From assembly GCA_021904315.1 (NCBI GenBank), contig CM038916.1:17691897-17755896 (forward strand): a DNA stretch of 64,000 bases, read 5' to 3'. The stretch's first letter is position 1. Each line of letters starts with the position of its first letter. The position numbers and the translations under genes were made by a program. The stretch comes from Sphagnum magellanicum. Its lineage: Eukaryota; Streptophyta; Sphagnopsida; Sphagnales; Sphagnaceae. The notes below the pieces were generated by a model. It ran no database searches and was not told the DNA's origin. It saw only the letters and a list, made by a program, of their open reading frames with translations. This document shows, piece after piece, positions 1-11,200 of this stretch.

Positions 1-63
1 TAATTCTTCTTCATACAGAAGAGAAAAAAAGGCTTTGAAAAACCAAAGAAAAGAAGTTCATAC

Positions 64-3000
64 AAAGCTCAGACCCACACCTGGATCAATGAGTATGACA
101 TAATGCTGGCCATTTGCATGGAGTTCCTCAACAAAGGAACGCCAATCTGTTAATGCAAATCTAATGGGGTCATTTGTGAAGTCTCTGTCCCCGGATGCGG
201 CATAATCAATGTCATTCCACATTGTATCCAGAGGGATTCTGGCCTTCTTGAAATTGGCCACAACACTTCTGTCAGTGGACACGTTCCTATACCCCCACCT
301 ACATTGATGGAATCCTGTACATCCCAACACAACACTCACCATATCCAACATTCACACAGTGTGAGTTGTTGATGCAATTGCAAAGGAATTGTAAGTTCCA
401 GTCGAGATTACTTCCAAATTCCTTTTTCCCAAATGACATGAATTGTTTTTTTATAGGGTGCAATTTTATAATAAGACAAGTAACATTTTTAATTTCATTT
501 CAATTTAGTAGATAGGGAAGAAATTGGGTCATGAGAATACGTATAATAAATATTTAAAAATATTCTCTTCATATTCTATTTAGGGTTTTTTTTTTTTTTT
601 CAAATTCCTATAGTAGGTCCTTTGGCAAGGATCCCTAACATTAATTAGCATTAAATGACAATTGTCCTAGCTGAGTTGTAACATTTTTACAAAAGTGTTG
701 CTACAATCGACGACTCAGGAAATGGATATGGCTAATTTAATTATTTTTATTTTTAAAAATCGTGAAAGTTTTTCCCTAAAACAAAAACAAAAACAAATCA
801 TGTTTTTTTTTTTTTTTTTTTTTTTTTTGGTCAGTTTTTCCAAAAGTTTTGGCCAAGTTTTGAAAATTCATCCAAAAGAAAAAGCTCTGAAATTTATATT
901 ATTTCATACTATAAAAAGACCCCTTATTTTATCTCTCTCGTGTTTCATCAAATATACAAAGAGTAACCTTCTCAACCAACCTTGAGTGCATGAAGAAGGC
1001 ACAATTGGGGGAACTAGTAGTTGAGTGTAAAGAAATTTTTTAATATCAAAAGAAGAGTAAAATATTCTTAATTTTAATAAAGCATTGAATTTTTTTATTA
1101 AATCATGATATTTAAAAAAAGGATTTTTTAATCTCATGTGTTTCATAAAATATACAAAGAGTGACCTCCCCCAACCCCTCCACAAGTGAAAGTGAAGGCA
1201 AAACAAGCTGAGCTGCGGGGTATGGGGATTTTTTTATTATTATTGTTTTTGGGGGGCTGGGGTGCTTACCGAAAGACCAGTAAGGCATTGGGGCAGGCCT
1301 GCCCACCAGCTGGGTGTACTGATCCAGCACAGCCAAGGGAGAAGGTCCTGGGAAGAAGTAGAAATCCAACACACCACCAGTGACTCTGAATGTCAAACAC
1401 TCTGCACCATAGCTCACTTCCATGGCATTGCTGTTGAGGAGCAGCACACCATGTGTCAGCTGCTGGCCACCAGCAGTAGCTCTCGCTTCTCGGACATCCA
1501 TATAAAACGGATAAGCACCATACAGATCAATGTTGACATGCATGGCAGTGATGTCAGTCGTCCACAGAGTGTAGGTGCGTCCCTGTTTGAGCTGCAACCC
1601 ATCTGGTCTCGTGCTCTCACCTAACCCAAACAGACTGGCTGTGACAGGAAGCTGTGTAGAGATCTCCAAGTATTGGTCCTTGAACACCATGGGATTGAAT
1701 GAAGAAGAAGAAGAAGAAACATCATCATCTGCAGGAGCTGCTGTATCATGTTCTGCAGCAGCTGCTGCAGGCGTGGAGTTGAAGAGAACTTCCCCATTGG
1801 AGATCCGTGTGATTGCAAACCCAAAGGGATGAGTTGTGTAGGTGACGGCCAACAGCTTCTCATGTTTGATTTCCTTGTGATCTGCTGCTGCTGTTGCTGC
1901 TGCTGTTGCTGCTGCTGTGGTCCCCAGGAGCGAGTTTGGAATAGTATCTGTTGCTTTGGGTCGTGGTATGATGCTTTGTGGAACTTCCCAGCGTGAGTTG
2001 TAGTAATCTGAAATGTAGACATGTACTCTGTTCCCTTTCTCCTCCAACCTACCAACATCAGCAAAACCCAACCAAAACATGTTCAAACCAAATCCACCCA
2101 TCTCCTTATTGCATCACAAAATTCTCTGCAACAAGTACATATTTAGTTAATTCTCCACTTTTTCTAACATGGTGGTGATGATTTTTATTTTATTTTTTGC
2201 TAAAGTTTGCAATTTGACGAATTTTTTTCAAAACCAAAAAAAGTTCTTATTTTTAGAGATTTTTTGGCCTTTCTTTGAAATAAAAAAATGAAATTGGCAA
2301 CCTCTAGACTTAGGCATTTCCTAGGCCATCAATTGTAGCAGCACTTTTGTAAGAGTGCTACAGCCTACCTAGGACCTTTGCAATTTAATTCTAATTAATG
2401 TTGGGGATCCTTGTTAGTGGACTTACTTGAGGAGTTTGGGGAAAAAAAAAAAACCCCCTTACCTCATGGTTGCAAATCAAGAATTTGAAGCAAAATATTG
2501 TTAATATCTATTTCTTGGATCCTTTACAATGAGATTTTTTAAAAATATTTTCAAAATTTTAATGTTGTGTCATATTTGAGAATCCCAAGAAAAAATTTAG
2601 CATTAAATGGCAAAAGGTTTCCCACAACCTATCCAAAAATGTACAAAAAAATTGCCTCCCCTCTGAAATCCAAGTAAAAATGTGGCAAAAAGATTTCGAT
2701 TTTTTTCTTGCAAAAATTGATTATCCCTGGTCCCAGAAACAGGGAATATGTCACATTTTTATGTACTTGGGATTTTATTTTATTTTATTACATTTATGAG
2801 TAATTTTTCTCCCAGGGAAAAAAAGAAAAGAAAAAAAGAGATCTTCCATTGAGAATTAACATTATTAATATTTATTATTACATCATCTGGTGATCTCCAA
2901 ATCAAAGTTGCTCTCCATTTTCCAATTGATATTAATTATTAATTCTGAACTTTTTGAAACCTTCTTGTGATGATGAATCAACAAATTGCTCGATGATGAA

Positions 3001-3409
3001 AACGATAATAACAATAATTCTAATAATAATTCTAAGAGCTGATCTAGTGCATATGGATATTATACCTGACAATTAGTCGAAGAGGGTTAAGATTAGCTCC
3101 ATATGAACTGTCATCTGCATTTCCAGAAGAAGAGCTGCAATGTGGAAGAATCACCTCCAGTGTGGCTTCAAAACCTTCATGATTTGGGTACTGCTTGATG
3201 GAGCTCACATAGTAGCCTTGTCCCAAATTGGGTGCATCCTGCTGCTGCTGCTGCTGCTCCATCAAATTACTTGACATCACCACATGAATCAAACATAGAA
3301 AAATCCATGAAACTAGTACTGCTACTAGTGTAATTGTATGCAGATCAACTGAATCTTGATGACGACGACTACACTGTACCACCACATTCCTCCTCATCCT
3401 GATCCTCAT
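64..3409 (-). CDS. GH31 alpha-xylosidase/alpha-glucosidase, 5' part (partial, 3 exons seen)
   Basis: Family 31 glycosidase, which removes alpha-linked xylose or glucose from the non-reducing end of oligosaccharides; plant members act in the apoplast on xyloglucan or on starch/malto-oligosaccharides. Exons on the minus strand: 3409-3066, 2048-1270 and 314 to about 64. Both introns join in frame (AG|G giving Arg, phase 2; G|GA giving Gly, phase 1). Exon 1 has a hydrophobic segment near residues 25-45 that could be a signal peptide or anchor, then a CAG-coded Gln run. Exon 2 carries the galactose-mutarotase-like N-domain (VFKDQYLEIST, SLFGLGE, LLLNSNAMEVSY, AGPSPL-like FFPGPSPL, GRPAPMPYW); exon 3 opens the barrel (FHQCRWGY, WNDIDY, IDPGVG). 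The catalytic WIDMNE region lies beyond the left edge, so activity and xylose/glucose preference cannot be judged. The right-hand end of exon 3 is uncertain. Exon 2 has Ala/Thr- and Ser-rich inserts unlike the usual enzymes. Start chosen as the first Met of the open frame; Met at 3397 or 3277 is possible. Confidence 0.88.
803..828. repeat. poly-T run of 26 bases
   Basis: Uninterrupted T tract on the plus strand (poly-A on the coding strand) in the second intron of the GH31 gene. Such tracts are often assembly- or copy-number-uncertain. Confidence 0.9.
931..1199. repeat. spaced direct repeat in GH31 intron 2
   Basis: A segment of about 65 bases starting near 931 (tttcatca, atacaaagagt, acct) recurs in diverged form from about 1131 (tttcataa, atacaaagagt, acct). 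The second copy ends roughly 70 bases from the exon 2 donor. The intervening bases are AT-rich. Confidence 0.6.
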
Positions 3410-6400
3410 GTGAGTACCTAGTCACGAACAATTCCACAAGAAGAAGAAGAAGAAGAAGAAGAAGAAGGAGACAACATGAAAATGCAATGTGCATACAAAA
3501 ACAAACTCAGTGTTCTTAAAACTCCATTTCTACACCTTCTTCCTCTCTAGTATGGCAGCTTTGTAACTCTTTCGACACTCAGATTTAGAGCTCCTTGAGA
3601 GACTGTCTGAAAGAAGAAAGAAAGAAAACCTGGGACAATATAAATATCATCAACACCCATCAGTTTGAATGTTTCAGCATTCTCAAATTTATGATCCCTT
3701 GGCAGGAAAAAAAACAGAGTTTTCCAGATTGAGTATGAAGTTCCAGAATGAAACAGTATGAAGCATGAACATCATCAGCAGCTCTGGGCATTGAAAATTT
3801 CTAGGAGACAGGGTGGGGAGACAAAAACTAGGTGCAGATCCAAATGCCCATTTATAGCTTAGCTTTTGTGCAAGATTCAAGATGCTGGGAGTGTTCAATC
3901 CAGTGTTCATTGGTTAGGTATGAGAAATGGCACAAAATAACTGGCGGTTATCAGAGCAGTTCTTTAAGATATGAATCTGTGGCTCTAAAAATGAAAAACA
4001 ATTGAGTTCTGATATTAACCTGAGTCTCAAAAAATCTAAGGACCAGTCAAATCACCTTCGATAAAATTGCAAGTTCATTGCTGGTTATTTTATCACGTAA
4101 CTGACCAACACTGGGTAAAGCCACAAAATGAAGAAGAAGAAGCCTTCATGGGCCCTGATATACTACTTAGCTAACCATGGCTCAATGCTCATAATCCTGA
4201 AGCCTCCCTGATGTGAAAAACACCAGTGCGGGGTCGTTAGAACCTGCACCAAACCCCCATTGAGTATCAGAACTGATGATAACCATGATTGTACAACAAT
4301 CAAATACCCATATTCTGATATATAACCATGGTCTTCATGAGTAAGGAAGTGTAGTACATAGTAGTAGGTCAAGTATGCTATGTATGTGTGAGAGGAGGAC
4401 ATTTTTGGCATCATCTTCTTCCTCTCTTCTTTTGTTTGTCTTCTTCAGGCCTCCATTTTTTTCTCATGTAGTTGGTCCCAAGCAATTGTCCTTGGGTAGG
4501 TCAAGTGTGCTACACATGTGAGAGAAGAGTACATTTTGGCATTCTCCTCCCTCTCCTCCTTTTTTGATGATCTTTCCTTGAATACTATTAATCAATCAAA
4601 GCAGACTGCAGCTGTTTATTGACAAATCTAAATACAGAGATAGCAAAAGCTGGAAGTTTGGTTAAGTTCCCAGTTCACGAATGAATTTATATGGAATTGT
4701 AGAGCTTAAGCATTTTATGATTGACAATTACCTTGATGATTGCTTGAAAACACCCTCCCCACCAACCCTCATACTGAATGTACACAATGATCTTTTGACA
4801 GGAAAGGATTGAACCACTAAGTTGTTGCTATCCATATCGTCCTCAGAAGTGGTCTGATTTCTTATCTCCTAAAGAATTGAGTCATGATAGACTTACTGCT
4901 ATCTATATCAGTCCCCAAAAGTAGTACTTCTGTACTACTTGAGATTGCTTGGGTGACTTACCGTCATTACTGCACATTGAAATTGGGAAATTTCCTGAAG
5001 GGGATGATGGTTTGAAAGAGCATCAATTGAATTAATCTATGTATCAAAATTTTGAAAGGATTTATGCTCTAGGTCACTCTTTTAGACATATATACACTCT
5101 CAACCTTCAACCTTGGAAGTGACTTAATAGACTCAACCTTACCCAAACTTGAAATCTGATAGCATACACCAGTGCCCACTGCAGCTCCACCATTTACATG
5201 CTGTTACCCTCAGCAGAAGCTAAGCCCTGCGGTTTTCTTCATCACCCATAAACTGTACATGGCTTCACACTGCTTAGTATTCAGCACTGTGAAGAGAGAT
5301 GATGAATAGTATAATTCTAACTATTCTGTTAGAATATGCTGCTATCTGCTGTCTCAAGGGCAGGTACTGAATCCTAGTTTTGCTTCCTCTAAATCAAGTG
5401 GCATCTACAAGAGATGGCCTTCAAAACAACAATGATTGCACATCAATGTAACACTGAATACATCTTCCCTTCCACCTAAACACAGTGTCCTCAAATCTCT
5501 AAGAACTATCTAATTTAGACAATTAAACAACATTATTTAACCCGACTTTTGAAAACAATCCTTCAGTCATTATTGTACAATATATCAAGTCACAAATGGA
5601 CATAAGGTGAATAAATTTTGCCCATTTTAAAGTGCAAATATGATCATTGCATGTCAGAGTAAATCCTTACATTCTTAAAAGCTATTCTAGAACATCATTT
5701 TTGTCACCATTCAATTACAAAATATAAATTCATTGCAGTTAGAATTCTTTAAGTACATTATCTAATTGAATTCAATGGTTCAAGAATATGCAACCAATGA
5801 GAATGGTGGGCACTATTTCAAGAAGGAATCTCCATTTCAATGTCACTGTCTCAAGGAAGAAAGTTTCTGGATGTCAAATTTCAGAAGACATCTGGGAAGA
5901 GTCATAAAGCTTTCAATTTCAAACTTACAGTATAAAGCATTAACTTCAACATGGACATACGTCTACAGTTGCTTCTGCTATATCAAGTACAGGACACTAG
6001 CAAAATTGTGAGAGAAATAAAATGAATCATAGTAGGCTTTCAGACACAACCTCATTGACTATTATTTTGTAATTTCCACATAATGAAACCCATGTACAAA
6101 AAAAGGCCTGAATGCATACCAATAAAAGAAAAGACAAAAAAAATAATAAATGAAGTGGAAACCACAAAAAAGCAAGCAACCAGTCAGAGAAAATGGGAAG
6201 TGGAAAGAAGAGTTACTTGATCTCAATGCTTCTTGATTATCTAAATGCTAGCAGAAGGAATCACTCAGTAATTGGCTTATCCTTGCAAATTATCCAGACA
6301 TACATGCAGTGGCAAACTAATAAAATTTCTGCCTGCCCAAGCAAGAACCCCAACCAAAAATTTCTTCACAATCTCAGGGTCCTCGGGGGTTCACACTCTA

Positions 6401-6895
6401 TCTGAAGTCACCAGTGCTACAGATTTGCTTGCATAAGGGATATAGAAGGAGGGTCAGAAAGAAAAAAGTTCGGCACCACTTGAAAGAAAGCAATCTTGAC
6501 ACATAGGGCAGACAACAGATAGTAGTCATCATACCTTTCTTGCATTGCTGTGGAAGGATAAACCTCTTGTTCCTCCTAACATTTGGTGAACCACCAAGTC
6601 ACCATCTTTACCCTCTATTTCCAAAAAGAGAAAGGGAAGTGATGAGTCACTACTGCACAGGAAGCTCTGGAGCTTAAATAGGAAAGAGACATGAAGAGTT
6701 TTTCAGTCTCCACATTTTGTGGTCATCAATCACATCACAGTTCTCTGATTGGTGGGGTGGGTAATATGCTGAAGCTTCAAAGTGCCATTGTATATTCTAT
6801 TGATGGGTCTTTGCTCTGCAAGCTGGGGTGTTCAGTCAAAGACAAAGAGAGACAGAGACAGAGACAGAGAGACAGAGAGGGTTTGAAGACTATTA
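3410..6895. other. intergenic: GH31 promoter side and ZMAT2-like gene 3' side
   Basis: No supported gene. Next to the GH31 start there is a GAA microsatellite (about 3438-3468), which would fall in the 5' leader. A segment beginning near 4366 (ggtcaagtatgcta...gagagg) is repeated in diverged form near 4498, period about 132 bases. The short frames here have no recognisable domains. The right end (about 6650-6895) is probably the 3' untranslated region of the minus-strand zinc-finger gene and includes a GACAGA-rich stretch at 6840-6878. Confidence 0.6.
3850..3856 (-). promoter_or_regulatory. candidate TATA box of the GH31 gene
   Basis: On the minus strand this reads TATAAAT in the context GCTATAAATGGG, about 440 bases upstream of the first in-frame ATG of the GH31 gene. 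It is the clearest TATA-like word in the upstream kilobase. Position relative to the true transcription start is unknown. Confidence 0.3.
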
Positions 6896-7519
6896 CTACT
6901 TCTTGGAGGATGTGAAGCCATCAAATCCCATCATGGTAGCCATCTCCAAATCAAATTCATCACCCAGATCTTCCTTAGAAGAGGGTGCTTTCTCCCTCTG
7001 CTGCTTCTCCTTCTTCTTCTCTCGCCGTTGTCGCTTGCGCTCCTCTTCCTCTTCTTGTTGCTTCATGATTCTAATGTCCAAATCTTGCTCTGAGAAGCTA
7101 CCACTGGTTTTCTTCCGCTTCAGAATATCAAATCTTTCCTGGACTTGCTGTAAAGTAGCTCGTTCCACACGCATTGACATACCTAAAGCTCGCTGATGCT
7201 TCTTGCCATTGATGTGGTCTAGATAGTTTGCAGAATCTTTCACAACACATTCACATACACTGCAGAAGTAGCCTGCCTGTTGGCTGAGAGGAGCTACCTG
7301 TGTCACCACCTGCGTCTTCCCAAGCCGGGCAGTCAGATCCACCTCATAGTCGCGGTGCTTCAAGGGCTTTCTGTGAACAATAGGGCCACGATCTTTGGGC
7401 CTGTGCCTCCCTGCCTCCTCTTCTTCTTGCTCTCGCTGTTCTCTTTCCCGTGCTCGTTCAATATACTCCTCTCTGTTCCACTTCCTCCGCGAAGTATTAT
7501 CAACTCCACTGGCAGCCAT
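6896..7519 (-). CDS. ZMAT2/Snu23-like U1-type zinc-finger splicing factor
   Basis: Single-exon gene of 207 residues, matching the length of human ZMAT2 and yeast Snu23-type proteins (about 200). Known members are components of the U4/U6.U5 tri-snRNP and spliceosomal B complex and help activate splicing in the nucleus. Seen here: an N-terminal RRKWNREEYIERARERE motif, a Glu-rich coil (20-36), the GPIVHRKPLKHRDYEVDL segment, a U1-type C2H2 finger (Cys86, Cys89, His102, His108 in FCSVCECVVKD...LDHINGKKHQ), then the QVQERFDILKRKK helix and a long charged coil (152-178) ending in an acidic, Phe-containing tail. The frame is open further upstream to 7630, but ATG at 7519 is chosen because it sits in a strong GCCATGG context and starts exactly where family members start. 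No introns, no signs of decay. Confidence 0.95.
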   Translation of the reverse strand: MAASGVDNTSRRKWNREEYIERAREREQREQEEEEAGRHRPKDRGPIVHRKPLKHRDYEVDLTARLGKTQVVTQVAPLSQQAGYFCSVCECVVKDSANYLDHINGKKHQRALGMSMRVERATLQQVQERFDILKRKKTSGSFSEQDLDIRIMKQQEEEEERKRQRREKKKEKQQREKAPSSKEDLGDEFDLEMATMMGFDGFTSSKK

Positions 7520-7557
7520 GGCGCCTAGAAACGACGAACAAACAAAAGAAAGAAAGA

Positions 7558-7612
7558 AAGAAACCCTTGACAACCAAACCCTTGAGAAACAAACCCTAAG
7601 CAAACAAACCCT
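7558..7612. repeat. four telo-box-like AAACCCT words at exact 15-bp spacing
   Basis: AAACCCT occurs at 7561, 7576, 7591 and 7606, a strict 15-base period, 42-93 bases upstream of the start codon of the ZMAT2-like gene. The copy at 7591 reads AAACCCTAA, the plant telo-box found in promoters of many translation and RNA-processing genes. In the mRNA sense they read AGGGTTT. They may lie in the 5' leader rather than the promoter. Confidence 0.7.
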
Positions 7613-8210
7613 TTCAACAAATTGAACCACAAACTAACTCTTGACTGCTGCTGGCTTTCTTTCTTAGATTCCTCTTCACCGATTACTCTTCCGTGGACAC
7701 AACTCCCTCACAGCAACACACACAAGAAAAATTTCCCCTCTCCTTCACAACCCCAACCCTAAATCATGGAAACCCTAGTCCATTCAACAAATCACCGCAC
7801 ATGCCATGCTACCTTCTAGCACATCATATCATCCTCCCCCTTCTTCTGCAGCTTCTCATTTCTGGTCGGTTGCTCCTCTTCTTCTCCTCTTCCTCCTTCT
7901 CTCCTTTCTTGAACTTTTTCCTATTCAACGGGATTTGGTTCTGTAACCCTACTCTTCTCCTCAAACCTGCTAAAGGACCCCATTGAAAGAATCCAGAGAA
8001 AACCCATTTGCACCCATTTTCTTCTTCTTTCCTCTTCTGTCTGTCTGTCTGTCTGTCTGTCTGTACCTGTGTTCGTGATCTCAGACCGCAAAGTTCCCCG
8101 CCGGTGCTGGTGGCACTTCCCTTCTTGACGTCCTCTCTCTCTCTCTCCCGTCTGTTGTTGTATGGCTACAGCTGTGGGAGAAACAAACCCTAGAACATTT
8201 CCGTAGGAAA
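7613..8210. promoter_or_regulatory. 5' leader/promoter region of the ZMAT2-like gene
   Basis: Pyrimidine-rich on the plus strand (purine-rich in the gene's sense), with several CTTCTTC blocks, a CTGT microsatellite at about 8036-8064, a CT run near 8130-8147 and further AAACCCTA words at about 7754, 7771 and 8186. The open frames on the plus strand have no homology that I recognise and look like by-products of the biased composition. Confidence 0.5.
8036..8064. repeat. (CTGT)n microsatellite
   Basis: About seven tandem copies of a CTGT unit, followed by CTGTACCTGTG. Lies upstream of the ZMAT2-like gene. Confidence 0.9.
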
Positions 8211-11200
8211 GAACATTCTAGGGAACCGGCCCGGAATGGTCAAGTCGATCGCCATTACGAGTACTCAAGGCTGATTTCAGTCCTCGTCATGTTCTCCTGG
8301 TGAGAACTGACAAACACGACAGTTCAGTGTTTTTTTCCAAAGAATTTTGGTTTGTGGCCAAAGTGGTGATCATCCATTGGAAGATGTAGAAAAAGGGGGT
8401 GATCATCCCTTCCAAGATTTAGTCCAATTCTAGTGACCATGATTCATTGAACTTGGTTTAAGTAGGACAACTTTAGGTTCTATAAGATGTCCTTGTAGAT
8501 TCCATGGTTGCAAATTGAAATTTATTTAGTCAATTTCAAGTGAAGAGACATAGAAAGGTGTCTTTTCAATTTTGTGTTTAATTTTTTTTTCCCCAACATC
8601 ATATTTATAAGAAGATTTTGAATATCTTTTTCATCAATTTGCATCTCATTTGTCTTTAATTCAATTATTTTATTTTATTTAATAGTTGAATCGAAATTCA
8701 ATACAATTCAATTCAAATCAAATTCTATTCAAAATATTTGAATTCAAATTCAATTCAATTACATCTAATGTAAATTCAAACTCAATTCAAGTTGCATTGC
8801 AATGTTGTTCACATCTCAATTTCATATAACAATGAATTATTGTTTTTCATTTCAAGAACATTTGAAAAAACTTCTTGTTCCATGAGGATATTTGTTTTTT
8901 CTTTGTTTTTTCAATATTTTTACTTTTGCTAAAAATAAGGAACATTTATTGCATGTTACACATTGCATCATATCATCGTTATCCTTCAACAGAAATTCAT
9001 TTATATAAAAATTATTTCAACATGTCATGTAATTGACATATGAACGTGTTGTTTAATTAAACTTCATGTAGATATGTTGTTGTTGTTGAAAAGATTGTCA
9101 ACAAAGGAACAAATGTCAGTGCAAAAGGTGAAAATGAAAAAATGCCTTTTGCATTTAGCATGTGGAAACAACAAAGATGGAGTTGTTTCAATATTATGTT
9201 TTATTCAATTTCTTCTTTACTTCTTTTTGTTGCTTCATAGATTATAAATTGTATAAATTTGTATTATTTCTTACAATTATGTAAGTATTATGTGAGAGCT
9301 ATATGCATAAAGGGCAAGAGGGAGCAAATGTGAAAACATATTATGAGTTTGGTAATGATCCAATGAAATGTTTTTTATACATAAAATAAGAATGAAGGTT
9401 AACCTTAAAATTAAATATATTAAAATTGTCTTTTTATCATGTAGGTTGTGATTTTCAATGGAACATTTTTTTTGATGAATTTTCCATCTTTGGGTATGCA
9501 CATATTGTTTTCTCGTTCATTGTGATTTGCACTCACATAAGGTGTCACACAACAAATGATGTTCACTTCATATTGTGTGCATATGTGAAAAGACACAATT
9601 AAATAAAATAGTAGACCAAAAAGTGAATATAACTATAATTTTTTAAGCGCTTAAATTTTATAGACCATAAACAAGTTTTTACTAAGAAAATGAATACTAT
9701 TTTCCTTATTGGACTGTTTATATTTTCCTTTTGGTTTAAAAATTATTTTGACATGTGTTTTCATAATTTGATTAAATTTTATGCATCACATCATTATTAT
9801 ATAATAAAAGTGATATGATATGAATCCATTTATACCTTTACAAGCATGTTTTAAGTGCTATGGGTATTTGTCTTTCAAAAGAGAAGAAAAAACCTGAAAC
9901 ATTTAAAACTTACATATTTGTCAAATTACTTAACCAAGATGAAGCAAAAGATTAAAAAATTAAAAAATATAGTAATACAAAAGCATTTGATCAAAAAATG
10001 GCTAAAAAGGTATATATGTGAATAATATTATTTTAAATATCCACATTTGACATTTTATTGTTTTGTAAAATCAATTTTTAGCAAAGTTAAATACAGATTG
10101 AAGAGTGTTTACAAGACATTATATGTGCAAAATGTTGTTTGATCATGGTTACAAGATGGTGTACACAACATGAATAAATAAAGTAAAATAACTCTATGCA
10201 TGTCTTGTGACAAAATGTGTTACTAACAATTTATTGGGATAATAACATGTTTGACAATCCAAATTTTTGTATGATAAATATACATAAAGACCTTTGCATG
10301 AATCTTCTATTGAATAAAAATGATCCTTTTATGTATTCATGATCGATTAAGTTGGTGATCTTTTTTTAGTCTTTTGAAATATTCAAAAATATTTTATTCT
10401 TCCCAATAAAATATTAAAATTCATTAATCATTTGACAAACATGTGTTGAAGTTGCCTTTGTATTACATTAATCAAAAGCATTTAAACAATCTTGGAAACA
10501 TTATGAATTTATTAAAAATCATGGTTTTTTTTTTTTTACATCCCAAGAATATGTTAAGGTTACAATTTTTTTAAAAATGTGTCATTAATTGAATTAAATG
10601 CATGGGAGGATGAATGGTTTATTATCATAGAAGCTTTACAAGAAAAAAAAGGCAACTAAAAAAAATAAGAAGAAAAAACGGGTGATCTAATTTGTGGGCA
10701 AGACACCAATGCTTGTAAATTGAGTGCAAAATGAGATGGGCAAAACTTTAAAAACCATAAAAGTTGATCACAACAAATTTTCATTTCTTTTCATTAGAAA
10801 AACTTTCCATTTTTTGTGTGATACAACATGTTCACACTATGGCTTTTGATTTCAAATTTTACATTTAGTCAAAGATTTAATATTTTTGTTAAATCAATTG
10901 CATGTTAACCATAAATTACATGTGTCTCAAACTATTTTCACTGTGTATCACACCAAGGTTTTGAAAACTTTGAGATTCTTTTGTGCATGCTATTATTTTT
11001 AAATGCATTATTCATATTCAAGTGCATTTTTGTTTCATCTTTTCATTCAACAACTACATTTTAAAACTTAATGGTCTATTAAATGATAAATCATTTACAT
11101 TTTGAAAAATGAATTTTAAATCATATTTGATTTTTTTTGACCGGCACATCATGATTGCAAGTAGTTTTAAATGTCTCTAAATTTCAACACGTTGTTTCAT

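Noticed and set aside
1-63. Further GH31 exon sequence
   Set aside because: The minus-strand sequence beyond the exon 3 end is T-rich and shows no family motif; it reads as intron.
7693-8193. Plus-strand genes opposite the splicing-factor promoter
   Set aside because: Pyrimidine-rich leader DNA of the minus-strand gene; the frames lack domains and contain microsatellite-coded residues.
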